From Oscillospiraceae bacterium (lineage in GTDB: Bacteria > Bacillota > Clostridia > Oscillospirales > CAG-272), in NCBI GenBank assembly GCA_015064795.1, contig SVRO01000004.1:1-38168 (forward strand): DNA of 38,168 nucleotides. Reading direction: 5' to 3'. Under the pieces are notes generated by a model. That model was not told the origin of the DNA. It saw only the letters and a list, made by a program, of their open reading frames with translations, and ran no database searches. The stretch's first letter is position 1. Each line of letters starts with the position of its first letter. Of the stretch, positions 8,911-17,230 are shown in pieces. The translations under genes were made by a program, and so were the position numbers.

Positions 8911-9873
8911 ATGAAGAAAATTTTGAGTTGCCTTCTTGCCGTGTTGATGATCACTGTTGTTTTTGCCATGACGGTCAGCGCACAGATCGGCGAAGGCTAC
9001 AAGGACTACGGCGAAGTTTATATTGATCCGAATGCCGAGATGAGATTGGACGCAGACATGGATGATGTGTATCTTAAGGCTACGCCTTGGGAGATCAAGT
9101 ACGTTCATCTTGGCTACGAGGAAGACGGTGTAACTCCCAGTCCTCCCACTCCCGAGGATACGGTGGCCAGCGGTTCTACGATGAATATGTGGCGTGTTGC
9201 AGGTTATGCACAGGGTGACGTTGTGCCGGCGGGCATTGCTACAGGCACGGGTTACATGGTTTATGACGGTGAGTTCGTTTGGCTCTACGTAGATATCATT
9301 GATGACGACCTTGTTACCAAGGCTCCCGATCCGCTTAACTCCTCCTTCCGTCAGGATTCTGTGGAGTTCATGATGGACTGGACGAACGAGGCTCCCAACA
9401 ACGGCAACGCTATTCTTCAGGCTCGTATGACGCACGAGGGTTATATTTCCGGTCGTGAGGACGGCCCTGGCGGTATCTCTCTGTTTGGTTCGATCGACGA
9501 CGGTGGACCTAACCCTGTAACTTGGCTTAAGGGTGACGCAAAGCACACCGAAAAGGGTTGGGCATGCGAATTTAGAATTAAGGTTCCGGAGAACTTTGAC
9601 AAGGATCGCTTCTCCATGGCTATCTTGATCAATGACTATGACGAGACGGCTGAGACCACGACCACGGGTTCCCGTGTTATGATCTGTGCAGATGACGTAA
9701 GAGGTAGCGCACAGTGGTACGGTGCAAACTTCGGTTCCATCAAGTTCGACTACAAGAACTATCAGCCTGAAACGGGTGATATGTCCATCGTTTACATTGC
9801 AGTTGCTATGGTTCTTGCTCTTGGTCTTGCAGCCGGCACGGTTGTTTCCATGAAGAAGAGAGCTTCCAAGTAA
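8911..9873 (+). CDS. Secreted CBM9-like/DOMON-type protein with a C-terminal sortase-like anchor
   Basis: Signal peptide MKKILSCLLAVLMITVVFAMTVSAQ; beta-rich body with DGEFVWLYVDIIDDD...DSVEFMMDW typical of CBM9-like folds; C-terminus QPETGDMSIVYIAVAMVLALGLAAGTVVSMKKRASK. Confidence 0.7.
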   Translation: MKKILSCLLAVLMITVVFAMTVSAQIGEGYKDYGEVYIDPNAEMRLDADMDDVYLKATPWEIKYVHLGYEEDGVTPSPPTPEDTVASGSTMNMWRVAGYAQGDVVPAGIATGTGYMVYDGEFVWLYVDIIDDDLVTKAPDPLNSSFRQDSVEFMMDWTNEAPNNGNAILQARMTHEGYISGREDGPGGISLFGSIDDGGPNPVTWLKGDAKHTEKGWACEFRIKVPENFDKDRFSMAILINDYDETAETTTTGSRVMICADDVRGSAQWYGANFGSIKFDYKNYQPETGDMSIVYIAVAMVLALGLAAGTVVSMKKRASK

Positions 9874-9907
9874 GATAACTTCTACTGTAAAGTAATATTC
9901 ATAGCAG

Positions 9908-9929
9908 GGACGCTCCTTGGGGAGCGTCC
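9908..9929 (+). terminator. Intrinsic terminator
   Basis: GGACGCTCC-ttgg-GGAGCGTCC followed by TTGTTTT. Confidence 0.85.
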
Positions 9930-9982
9930 TTGTTTTGCAACAAATGATGTAACTACCTCATGTTTGGTAAGGAGAACAGAAC

Positions 9983-10741
9983 ATGCAGCTTGTATTATTA
10001 ACTGCACTTGGCGTGGGACTCGCCACGGTTTTCGGTGCTTTGATCGGTTTTTGTTTTAAGAGTACCTCGCATAAATTTAACGACATTATTCTCAGCTTTG
10101 CGGCAGGTGTGATGCTTGCGGCGGCGGTGATCGGTCTCGTGTTGCCCGCTTTGGAATATGAGAGTCACTTTGCGGTGCCGATGACGCTCATTGGTATCTT
10201 TGTGGGTGCCGTCTTCCTTCAGCTTATCGACCGCTTTGTGCCGCACCTTCACCGTTTGGCAGGGGAGGACACCGAGTCGCATGGGACGAATGTGGCACAT
10301 ATACACAAGATACTGTTGTTCGTTTTGGCCATTGCCATCCATAATTTCCCTGAGGGAATTGCTGCGGGTGTTGGCTTTGGTACGGGTAATACGGCCGAGG
10401 CACTTACCATCGCAGGCGGCATTGCCTTGCAAAATATCCCTGAGGGTATGGTCATTATTGGGCCGATGTTTGCAGGGGGTGTTTCGAAAAAGCGTACGCT
10501 GCTTATCGCGATTGCAACGGGACTTGTGGAGGTTGTAGGTACCCTTATTGGCTATTTTGCCGTCAGTGTTTCCACGGCCATTCTCCCCTTTGCTCTCGCA
10601 TTTGCGGGCGGTACGATGCTCTATATCATCAGCGACGAAATGATTCCCGAAACGCATGCGCACGGAAACGAACGAAGCGCAACCTACGCCCTTCTCGTCG
10701 GCTTTTGCCTGATGATGTTGGTAGACTTTTATTTGGGATAA
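9983..10741 (+). CDS. ZIP family metal transporter
   Basis: 252 aa multi-pass; HNFPEGIAAGVGFG and LQNIPEGMVIIGPM motifs. Confidence 0.92.
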   Translation: MQLVLLTALGVGLATVFGALIGFCFKSTSHKFNDIILSFAAGVMLAAAVIGLVLPALEYESHFAVPMTLIGIFVGAVFLQLIDRFVPHLHRLAGEDTESHGTNVAHIHKILLFVLAIAIHNFPEGIAAGVGFGTGNTAEALTIAGGIALQNIPEGMVIIGPMFAGGVSKKRTLLIAIATGLVEVVGTLIGYFAVSVSTAILPFALAFAGGTMLYIISDEMIPETHAHGNERSATYALLVGFCLMMLVDFYLG

Positions 10742-10745
10742 AACA

Positions 10746-10780
10746 AAGGCAAGTCAACGGTGCGTTGGCTTGCCTTTGTT
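10746..10780 (+). terminator. Intrinsic terminator
   Basis: CAAAGGCAAGTCAAC-ggtgc-GTTGGCTTGCCTTTG followed by TTTA. Confidence 0.8.
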
Positions 10781-10809
10781 TATAAATTGATGTTTATCGG
10801 TGACTTTAT

Positions 10810-11106
10810 GTGGGGCTCCGCCCCACACCCCGCCCTCCTTTTGAAAAAGGAGGGACGAAAACTTTTCTCGCATGGGTACGCTTAAACTTCACGTCATTTT
10901 GAGCCGCGTAAAGCACACGCGCAGAAAAGAAAGCGAGCTTTCTTTGTCTGCCGCGTGGCTCGCGGCGTATATGTCCTTCGCACAAGGTGCGAAGAACCAA
11001 AATGACTTGGAGCCCCTTTACAATAAAGTTTTTGCAGACTTTGTCGTAAAAAATTCCAGAAAAGTTTTTGAGGGTGGTAGGGAACTTTTTTCAAAAAGTT
11101 CCCTAC
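10810..11106. repeat. Modular hairpin repeat, copy 2 (composite, roughly palindromic)
   Basis: Hairpins: 10810-10826 GTGGGGCtccGCCCCAC; 10833-10854 CCCTCCTTTTgaAAAAGGAGGG; core 10893-11006 bounded by GTCATTTTG...CAAAATGAC; 10921-10951 gcaga...tctgc around AAAGAAAGCGAGCTTTCTTT; 10976-10994 CTTCGCACaagGTGCGAAG; 11077-11106 GTAGGGAACTTTTTtcAAAAAGTTCCCTAC. Confidence 0.85.
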
Positions 11107-11142
11107 ACGTTCTCTCCCCGATAAATCAAAATTTGAAGATTT

Positions 11143-12909
11143 TTATTTCACGCGCAAGCGGCGGATGTCGTCGGCGTGTGGGGTAACGTAAGCTGTCCAG
11201 TTGGTGTGGTAGATGACGAGACCGGGGCGGGCGGCGGCAGGCTTTTTGATGTTTTTGGCAAGCGAGTAGTCTACGGCGATGTTTTGTCCGCCGTAGGCCT
11301 TGGAGTGATAGGCCGCGATCTCTGCGGCTTGCGTGAAGTCGCGGTCTGTGGGCTCCTTGCCGTCACAAACCAAAACCACGTGCGATCCCGCTACGTTTTT
11401 CGCGTGAAACCAATAGTCCATTTTGGATGCCAAGCGGAAGGTGATATATTCGTTTTGAATATTGTTTTTTCCGCAAAGTACGGTGAGACCGTCGTCGGTC
11501 TTGAATTTCGCCACGGTGGGTGTGCTTGGGCGGCGACCGCTCGATTCGGGCTTCATGCGCTTGGCGTAGCCGCTTTTGTGAAGCTCTTCGCGGATCTCGG
11601 CAAGATCACTTGGCGACTCGGCGCGCTCCAACGCGTCAAGCACCGATTGGAGATATTCGATCTCCACAAGGTCAAGGTCGATCTGCTTGGTAAGCTCGAT
11701 CTTGGCGTTTTTGGACTTGTTGTATTTTTTATAGAGCCGTTGCGCGTTGGCAGCGGGGGTGAGCCGCTCGTCAAGCTCGATCTTGAGCATACGGGGGTTG
11801 CCGTCCTCACCGTAGCTTTCGTAGTCGGGAAGAAGGGCTTCCTTCATACCGCGCTTTAAAAGATAGATGTTGGCGGTGATGACGTCCCCCTCTTTTTTGT
11901 ATGCCTCACCCTTGGCGCAGTCGGCAAGCTCGGCGCGCTGAAGCTCCAGTTTTTTGGTGATACGCGCGAGCGCGTTGTTTAGTAGCTTTTGCACGTCCGA
12001 AGCGCGCTGACGCACGCGTTGCTCGCGGTCGCGACTTCCAAAATACAAATCGAGAAGCTCGCCCGCTCCCCCAATGGATTTATGCGTGAAATCCTTGCCG
12101 TACTGCAAGAGGTCGCAAAAAGCGTATTCCACGGGTGTGTCTCCCTTGCAGATCAGCGTGGGGGAGAAATCGTTTGTCCGAATCTTTTCCATGAGCGCGG
12201 AAAACTCCCTATAGAGTGCGCTCGCGTTGTAGCCGTCGCAAAGCGTATCGGTGCTTCCCGTGGCGCGATAGGAGATCTCGCGCGCAACGGCGGCCGAGAT
12301 GCCAAGGAAGGAGGAGAGAATAAATTTGTCGCAAGGCTTGCCGTCTCCCTCGGTCTCGGCCAGACTCATAAATTCCTCCCGCGTGACTGTGAGGGGATCC
12401 TGCTTGTCCTGCTTGGGTGGGAGCTCGTACTTCATTCCCGGAAGAACTTGCCGCAAGCTGCTTGTGGAGAAGTCGATCGTTTTGAGGGCGGCAAGGATTT
12501 TTTCTTTGCCGTCGATAAAGATCAGATTGCTGTATTTTCCCATGACCTCGGCCACGAGAAAGACCTCACACGCGTACCCCATTTCATCGCGCGTTTCAAA
12601 GCCGAGTGTAACCACGCGCTCAAAGCCCGCTTGCTCGACGGAAATGAGCTTTGCGCCCTGAAGATGCTTGCGAAGAAGAACGCAGAGCATGGGCGGATTT
12701 TGCGGATTTTCCTTTTGCTCGGTGCTAAAGCCAATTCGTGGATTGTTTGCACCCGCGTTGATCAAAAGCCGCTTGCCGCCGCTTTTGGAGCGGATCTGAA
12801 GAATGATTTCGTCCCGTTCGGGCTGATATACCTTTTCGACGCGCGCGCCAAGCGATTCCTCGCGGATCTCGTGTAGCGTACACGCGAGCATTCCTGCATC
12901 AAATGCCAT
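11143..12909 (-). CDS. rqcH: NFACT family protein RqcH (ribosome-associated quality control; FbpA-like)
   Basis: N-terminal MAFDAGMLACTLHEIREE...ARVEKVYQPERDEIILQIR; C-terminal NFACT-R (DYWFHAKNVAGSHVVLV). Confidence 0.93.
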   Translation of the reverse strand: MAFDAGMLACTLHEIREESLGARVEKVYQPERDEIILQIRSKSGGKRLLINAGANNPRIGFSTEQKENPQNPPMLCVLLRKHLQGAKLISVEQAGFERVVTLGFETRDEMGYACEVFLVAEVMGKYSNLIFIDGKEKILAALKTIDFSTSSLRQVLPGMKYELPPKQDKQDPLTVTREEFMSLAETEGDGKPCDKFILSSFLGISAAVAREISYRATGSTDTLCDGYNASALYREFSALMEKIRTNDFSPTLICKGDTPVEYAFCDLLQYGKDFTHKSIGGAGELLDLYFGSRDREQRVRQRASDVQKLLNNALARITKKLELQRAELADCAKGEAYKKEGDVITANIYLLKRGMKEALLPDYESYGEDGNPRMLKIELDERLTPAANAQRLYKKYNKSKNAKIELTKQIDLDLVEIEYLQSVLDALERAESPSDLAEIREELHKSGYAKRMKPESSGRRPSTPTVAKFKTDDGLTVLCGKNNIQNEYITFRLASKMDYWFHAKNVAGSHVVLVCDGKEPTDRDFTQAAEIAAYHSKAYGGQNIAVDYSLAKNIKKPAAARPGLVIYHTNWTAYVTPHADDIRRLRVK

Positions 12910-13732
12910 TTTCTATTTCCTCCAAAAGAGTATCCACCTCGGCAAGCGAGGGAAAGACGTAGTCGGGGCGGTCGCACGCGTCGGCCTTTTCAACATCGGC
13001 GGCCGTCGTCTCGCCCGTGAGAACGAGGATCGAGCAAACGCCGTGCTTTTTGCCGAGCGCGATATCGGTATACAGACGGTCCCCGAAAATGCAGGTATCC
13101 GCCTTGGAAATGCCGTAGGCCTCCTCGATCATATCCACCGTCTCGCGATAGGGCTTGCCGAAGTAGATCGGCGTTTTGCCCGTAGAGGCCGTGACGAAGG
13201 CGGCGATCGCGCCGCTGTCGGGGATAAAGCCGTGCTCGGTGGGGCAGTTGAAATCGGGATGTGTGGAGAGATATTCGGCACCGCCGCGTACGAAGCGGCA
13301 GGCGGCGTTCAGCTTTTCGTAGGTGAGTGAGGTGTCAAAGCTGGTGACCACGATGTCGCACGCCTCGGCGTCCTCCGTGACCAAAGAAATGCCGCGCGCC
13401 CGAAACTCGTCAAAAAGCTCGTCGGTGCCAACGAGGTAGACGCTTTTGCCCGCGCGGTGATGCTTTAAAAATTCGATCGTAACGTCGCCCGAGGTCATGA
13501 TCTCCTCGCGCGCGGGTTCAAAGCCGAGGCGCGTGAGCTTCTCAAGATAAAAATCGCTCGTGTGCGAGGCGTTGTTGGTAAAGAACAAGACGCGTCTTCC
13601 GCTCTCGCGCAGATGCTTGATAAAGCGGATGGCGAAATCAAAGACCTGATTTCCCAGGTAAATAGTGCCGTCCATGTCGAAAATATAGAGCTTTTTTTCG
13701 AGAATAGGGTGGCACGCGGTATAATTTTTCAT
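12899..13732 (-). CDS. HAD-IIA family phosphatase (NagD-like)
   Basis: IFDMDGTIYLGN...FFTNNASHTS...IFGDRLYTDIALGKKHG; likely ATG at 13732 behind AGGAAG; overlaps rqcH by 11 nt. Confidence 0.9.
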   Translation of the reverse strand: MKNYTACHPILEKKLYIFDMDGTIYLGNQVFDFAIRFIKHLRESGRRVLFFTNNASHTSDFYLEKLTRLGFEPAREEIMTSGDVTIEFLKHHRAGKSVYLVGTDELFDEFRARGISLVTEDAEACDIVVTSFDTSLTYEKLNAACRFVRGGAEYLSTHPDFNCPTEHGFIPDSGAIAAFVTASTGKTPIYFGKPYRETVDMIEEAYGISKADTCIFGDRLYTDIALGKKHGVCSILVLTGETTAADVEKADACDRPDYVFPSLAEVDTLLEEIENGI

Positions 13733-13759
13733 AATTGCTTCCTTTTTTATCGGTTTTCC

Positions 13760-13788
13760 TTGATTTTTTGGGGATAAGATGATATAAT
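13760..13788 (+). promoter_or_regulatory. Putative promoter (TTGATT-17-TGaTATAAT) for coaW
   Basis: TTGATT 13760-13765, TATAAT 13783-13788 with extended TG; ATG at 13818. Confidence 0.7.
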
Positions 13789-13817
13789 GAAAAAAAGTAT
13801 GTATATAGAGGTTGAGT

Positions 13818-14663
13818 ATGAAAACTGTAATTGGTATAGACGTTGGCGGAACAACCACCAAGATCGTGGGCTTTCGTCATGAGGAAGGGAAGAAGCCGAC
13901 TCTGGTGGAGCCGCTTTTCGTAAGGGCGACCGATCCCGTCACCTCGGCGTATGGAGCCTTTGGAAAATTTACACTCGAAAACAAATTATCGCTTGAGAGC
14001 ATCGACCGCGTGATGATGACGGGGGCAGGCTCGTCCTTCATTGATAAGCCCATCTATTCGGTAAGTTGTGAGCGCGTGACCGAGTTTTCCTGTATCGGCC
14101 ACGGCGGTCTCTATCTTTCGGGGCTTGACGAGGCGATGGTCGTCAGCATGGGAACGGGTACGGCAATGGTCTACGCCAAGCGCGAGGCGGACGGCGTCAA
14201 GACGCAGTACCTTGGAGGTACGGGCGTTGGCGGCGGCACGCTCGTGGGACTTACACGCAAAATACTCGGTGTGGACGACATCTCGCACATCGAGGGGCTT
14301 TGCGAAGGCGGAAACCTTGACAACATTGACCTGCGGATCAAGGATATCTCCAAGCAGCACCGCTACAATGGCGTGGACGAAAGTCTTACGGCGGCAAACT
14401 TCGGAAAGCTTAGTGACATTGCCAGCAACAACGACATTGCGCTTGGTATTGCCAACATGGTGTCCGAGACCATTGGTATGGTGGCTATTTTTGCAGCGCG
14501 TAATTATGGACTGAAGGATATCGTGCTTACGGGCAATCTGACCGCCGTAAAGCCGATCCGCGACCGCCTTCTCGGCATGAGTCAGAGCTTTAACGTAAAC
14601 TTTATTATCCCCGAACGCGCACAGTTTGCCACGGTCATCGGTGCGGCGTTGCAGAGTATCTAA
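13818..14663 (+). CDS. coaW: Type II pantothenate kinase
   Basis: MKTVIGIDVGGTTTKIVGF, MSMGTGTAMV, GGTGVGGGTLVGL; ASKHA fold. Confidence 0.88.
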   Translation: MKTVIGIDVGGTTTKIVGFRHEEGKKPTLVEPLFVRATDPVTSAYGAFGKFTLENKLSLESIDRVMMTGAGSSFIDKPIYSVSCERVTEFSCIGHGGLYLSGLDEAMVVSMGTGTAMVYAKREADGVKTQYLGGTGVGGGTLVGLTRKILGVDDISHIEGLCEGGNLDNIDLRIKDISKQHRYNGVDESLTAANFGKLSDIASNNDIALGIANMVSETIGMVAIFAARNYGLKDIVLTGNLTAVKPIRDRLLGMSQSFNVNFIIPERAQFATVIGAALQSI

Positions 14664-14670
14664 ATCAAAT

Positions 14671-15543
14671 TTATTGAATATTCGCGGTGATAGCGTCCGC
14701 GATCTTGTCGGCAAGCTGTACGAAGGTCGCGGTGTCAAGCTTTTCGCCGCGAATATCTGCATTTAAGCCACATTCGAGAATGAGTGTGGTGAGCGTGTCC
14801 TTTGAAAGCTCCGAGAAGCCTGCGGAGAGGGCGTTGGGAAGTGTCTTGCGGCGCTGCTCAAAGGCCGCCTTGACGGTGCGGAAGAAGATGTCCTCATTTT
14901 TGGGCTTGTAGGGCTTGTCCTTGTAGAGTTTGATGCGCACCACCGAGGAGTTTACCTTAGGAGGCGGCACAAAGTTGCCGGCACTTACGGTGAAAAGCTT
15001 TTCGGCCGTTCCGTAATAGGAAAGCACGGTGGTGATGGCGCCACAATCACGGCTTCCCGCTTTGGCGCAAAGGCGATCGGCCACCTCGGATTGAATCATG
15101 ATCGTGATATAATCGAAGGGGAGGCCCGACTCCAAAAGCTTCATGAGGATCGGCGTGGTGATGTAGTAGGGCAGATTGGCGCACACCGAGATACCGCCCT
15201 CAAAATAGGGCTCCAAAAGCGCGCGGAGATCGGCCTTCATCACGTCCTCGTTGATCACGCGGACGTTTTTATAATCCTCCAGCGTATACGAGAGGACGGG
15301 AATGAGGCTTTTGTCGATCTCAAGAGCCACTACGTTCTCATAACGCTCGGCAAGTTGCGCCGTAAGCGTACCGATGCCGGGGCCGATTTCCAAAATGGTT
15401 TTGGAACGGCCGTCACAAGCATTGTCGGCAATATCCTCCACGACCATGCGGTTGGTCAAAAAATTCTGACCGAATTCCTTGCGGAATTTAAGTCCATAGA
15501 CCGACATGATCTGTTTTATCGTTTGTATATCGCAAAGATTCAT
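14671..15543 (-). CDS. rsmA: 16S rRNA (adenine1518/1519-N6)-dimethyltransferase
   Basis: FGQNFLTN, ILEIGPGIGTLT, CANLPYYITTPI; 290 aa. Confidence 0.95.
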   Translation of the reverse strand: MNLCDIQTIKQIMSVYGLKFRKEFGQNFLTNRMVVEDIADNACDGRSKTILEIGPGIGTLTAQLAERYENVVALEIDKSLIPVLSYTLEDYKNVRVINEDVMKADLRALLEPYFEGGISVCANLPYYITTPILMKLLESGLPFDYITIMIQSEVADRLCAKAGSRDCGAITTVLSYYGTAEKLFTVSAGNFVPPPKVNSSVVRIKLYKDKPYKPKNEDIFFRTVKAAFEQRRKTLPNALSAGFSELSKDTLTTLILECGLNADIRGEKLDTATFVQLADKIADAITANIQ

Positions 15544-15576
15544 AGCGTTATCCTTTCAAACCCTTGTTTTCCCTTT

Positions 15577-15605
15577 ATTTTACCATAATTATGGTTAAAA
15601 ATCAA
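15577..15605 (-). promoter_or_regulatory. Putative rsmA promoter (TTGATT-17-TAAAAT) with an operator-like palindrome in the spacer
   Basis: Minus strand: -35 TTGATT at 15605-15600, -10 TAAAAT at 15582-15577; CCATAATTATGG at 15583-15594 lies in the spacer. Confidence 0.65.
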
Positions 15606-15654
15606 TCCCGTGTTATTTTATTTTGAATTTTTTCTATAATTTTTCAAAATTCTC

Positions 15655-15683
15655 TTGACAAATGCATAAAAAAAAGGTATACT
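15655..15683 (+). promoter_or_regulatory. tRNA promoter (TTGACA-17-TATACT)
   Basis: TTGACA 15655-15660, TATACT 15678-15683, 17-nt spacer, 11 nt upstream of the tRNA. Confidence 0.85.
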
Positions 15684-15694
15684 ATTATGGCGTT

Positions 15695-15770
15695 GCTGGT
15701 GTAGCACAGTCGGTAGTGCAGCTGATTCGTAATCAGCAGGTCGAAGGTTCGAGTCCTTTCACCAGCTCCA
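15695..15770 (+). tRNA. tRNA-Thr (anticodon CGT), CCA encoded
   Basis: Acceptor GCTGGTG/CACCAGC, anticodon stem-loop GCTGA-TTCGTAA-TCAGC, T-loop GGTTCGAGTCC, 3' TCCA. Confidence 0.95.
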
Positions 15771-15772
15771 AG

Positions 15773-15802
15773 AAAAAAGCAAGTCGAAAGACTTGCTTTT
15801 TT
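15773..15802. terminator. Symmetrical (possibly bidirectional) terminator
   Basis: AAAAAAGCAAGTC-gaaa-GACTTGCTTTTTT between the tRNA and a convergent minus-strand gene. Confidence 0.88.
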
Positions 15803-15822
15803 CTATTCAATCCGAAGAATTG

Positions 15823-17229
15823 CTATGAAAGCAAATATTTGGCCTCGACCTCGTTTAGAAGGGCGCGGAAGGTGCCGATCAGGTAAAGGCCAAGTGCAAG
15901 GCAGGAAAGGAATTCCACAAGCCACGAAAAGCTTACCGTGCGCACGAAGAGAATGTAAAAGATACTGCCGAGCGCAGTGAGTGCCGACAAAATCCAGAGA
16001 ACGCGAATGCGCTTATTCAGCATGTCGTGTATGTAGCTTGTCTTTTCCTCGTGAACGAGCACCGTACCGTCGGCCATAGTGGAAACAAAGCCCGTATAGC
16101 TTACCGCGATATGCTTGAAGCATGGAAGCAGGGAGGCCATCATCGCGAAGAAGAAGATCGCATCGACGATCTTCAAAGCGCAGAATACGCAATATGCCAA
16201 ATATGCCTTTTCGGCATAGAGTGCCAGCGACATGGTAAAGTGGTCGTAAAAATAGATGGAATATTGATAAACGATCGCGGAGGAGATCGCGTGCGCGGCC
16301 GCGCAGAGCGGGAAAAGCTTTCCCTTATCCGCGAGATAGGGCTTTAGCAAAAAGAAGCCGATAAGTAGGACAATGGGACAGAGGAAGTCGGGCAAAAAGC
16401 TGATAAAGTTGATGTAAACGTCAAGCGAAAGGCAGATGCCGATGCTGAGTATGACGGCACCGATGCGAAGGGCGCGCTTGAGGAAGATATCGTCGCGCGG
16501 CAGGATCTCGGCACGGTATTTTTCGCGGATCGCCTCAAGGAAGGGGATGTCTCGAAGCAGGGCATGCATATAACGCAAAAACTTGACGAGCCATGCCATG
16601 CAGAAGGGGAGAGATATCAGCATAGCGGTGCCGCGAAGAAGCGTGATAAAGTTATAGAGCCATCGAAAAGCATTTCCCTCGTCGTAGCCGTCCAAGGTAA
16701 GTGCGGCAAGCTCGGGAAGCGTGGCACAAAGGGCTTTGATCACGAGGAAGACGACGGTAAAGGTCGCAATTGCCGTGGTGGCGTTGTCCTGAAGGTCGGT
16801 GTAGTATCTTCTTTTTTTCTTTCTTTTAAATACGGCCTCGGAGCCGTGTCGTGAGCCGAGATACAAAAAGCCCTGAAACATGTCGGAGAAGGCCTTGCGA
16901 GCAAACAACAATTCAAAGCAGGATACCGTAAAGGTAAGAAGCAGGATGGCGTCGGGTCTTCCTTTTGGCTGACAGCCGGTCATGATCCAAAGAACTGCCG
17001 GTATCTGTGCGGCGCTGACGGCGATCATGCGACCAAAGCCGCGTCGTGCATCCTCCATATGATAATTGAGGACGGAAAGGTCACGCAGTCCCACAAAAAG
17101 AAGCAGGTATCCGATGACGTCGGGCAAAAGATCCCAAATGCCGGCAAGCGGGGGATTAAAGAGAAAGAGCGCGGCAATGGAGAGAAGCCCAAGGCCGAGT
17201 TTTTTTCGTTCCTTTACCAAAAAAGACAC
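15823..17229 (-). CDS. Multi-pass membrane protein of unknown function
   Basis: 468 aa with many hydrophobic segments (GIWDLLPDVIGYLLLFVGLRDLSVL...); 1-nt gap from the upstream gene. Confidence 0.75.
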   Translation of the reverse strand: MSFLVKERKKLGLGLLSIAALFLFNPPLAGIWDLLPDVIGYLLLFVGLRDLSVLNYHMEDARRGFGRMIAVSAAQIPAVLWIMTGCQPKGRPDAILLLTFTVSCFELLFARKAFSDMFQGFLYLGSRHGSEAVFKRKKKRRYYTDLQDNATTAIATFTVVFLVIKALCATLPELAALTLDGYDEGNAFRWLYNFITLLRGTAMLISLPFCMAWLVKFLRYMHALLRDIPFLEAIREKYRAEILPRDDIFLKRALRIGAVILSIGICLSLDVYINFISFLPDFLCPIVLLIGFFLLKPYLADKGKLFPLCAAAHAISSAIVYQYSIYFYDHFTMSLALYAEKAYLAYCVFCALKIVDAIFFFAMMASLLPCFKHIAVSYTGFVSTMADGTVLVHEEKTSYIHDMLNKRIRVLWILSALTALGSIFYILFVRTVSFSWLVEFLSCLALGLYLIGTFRALLNEVEAKYLLS

Positions 17230-17230
17230 C

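Noticed and set aside
10806-11186. Short ORFs inside repeat copy 2
   Set aside because: Translations of the hairpin repeat; the peptide shared with ORF 24..560 follows from DNA repeat identity.
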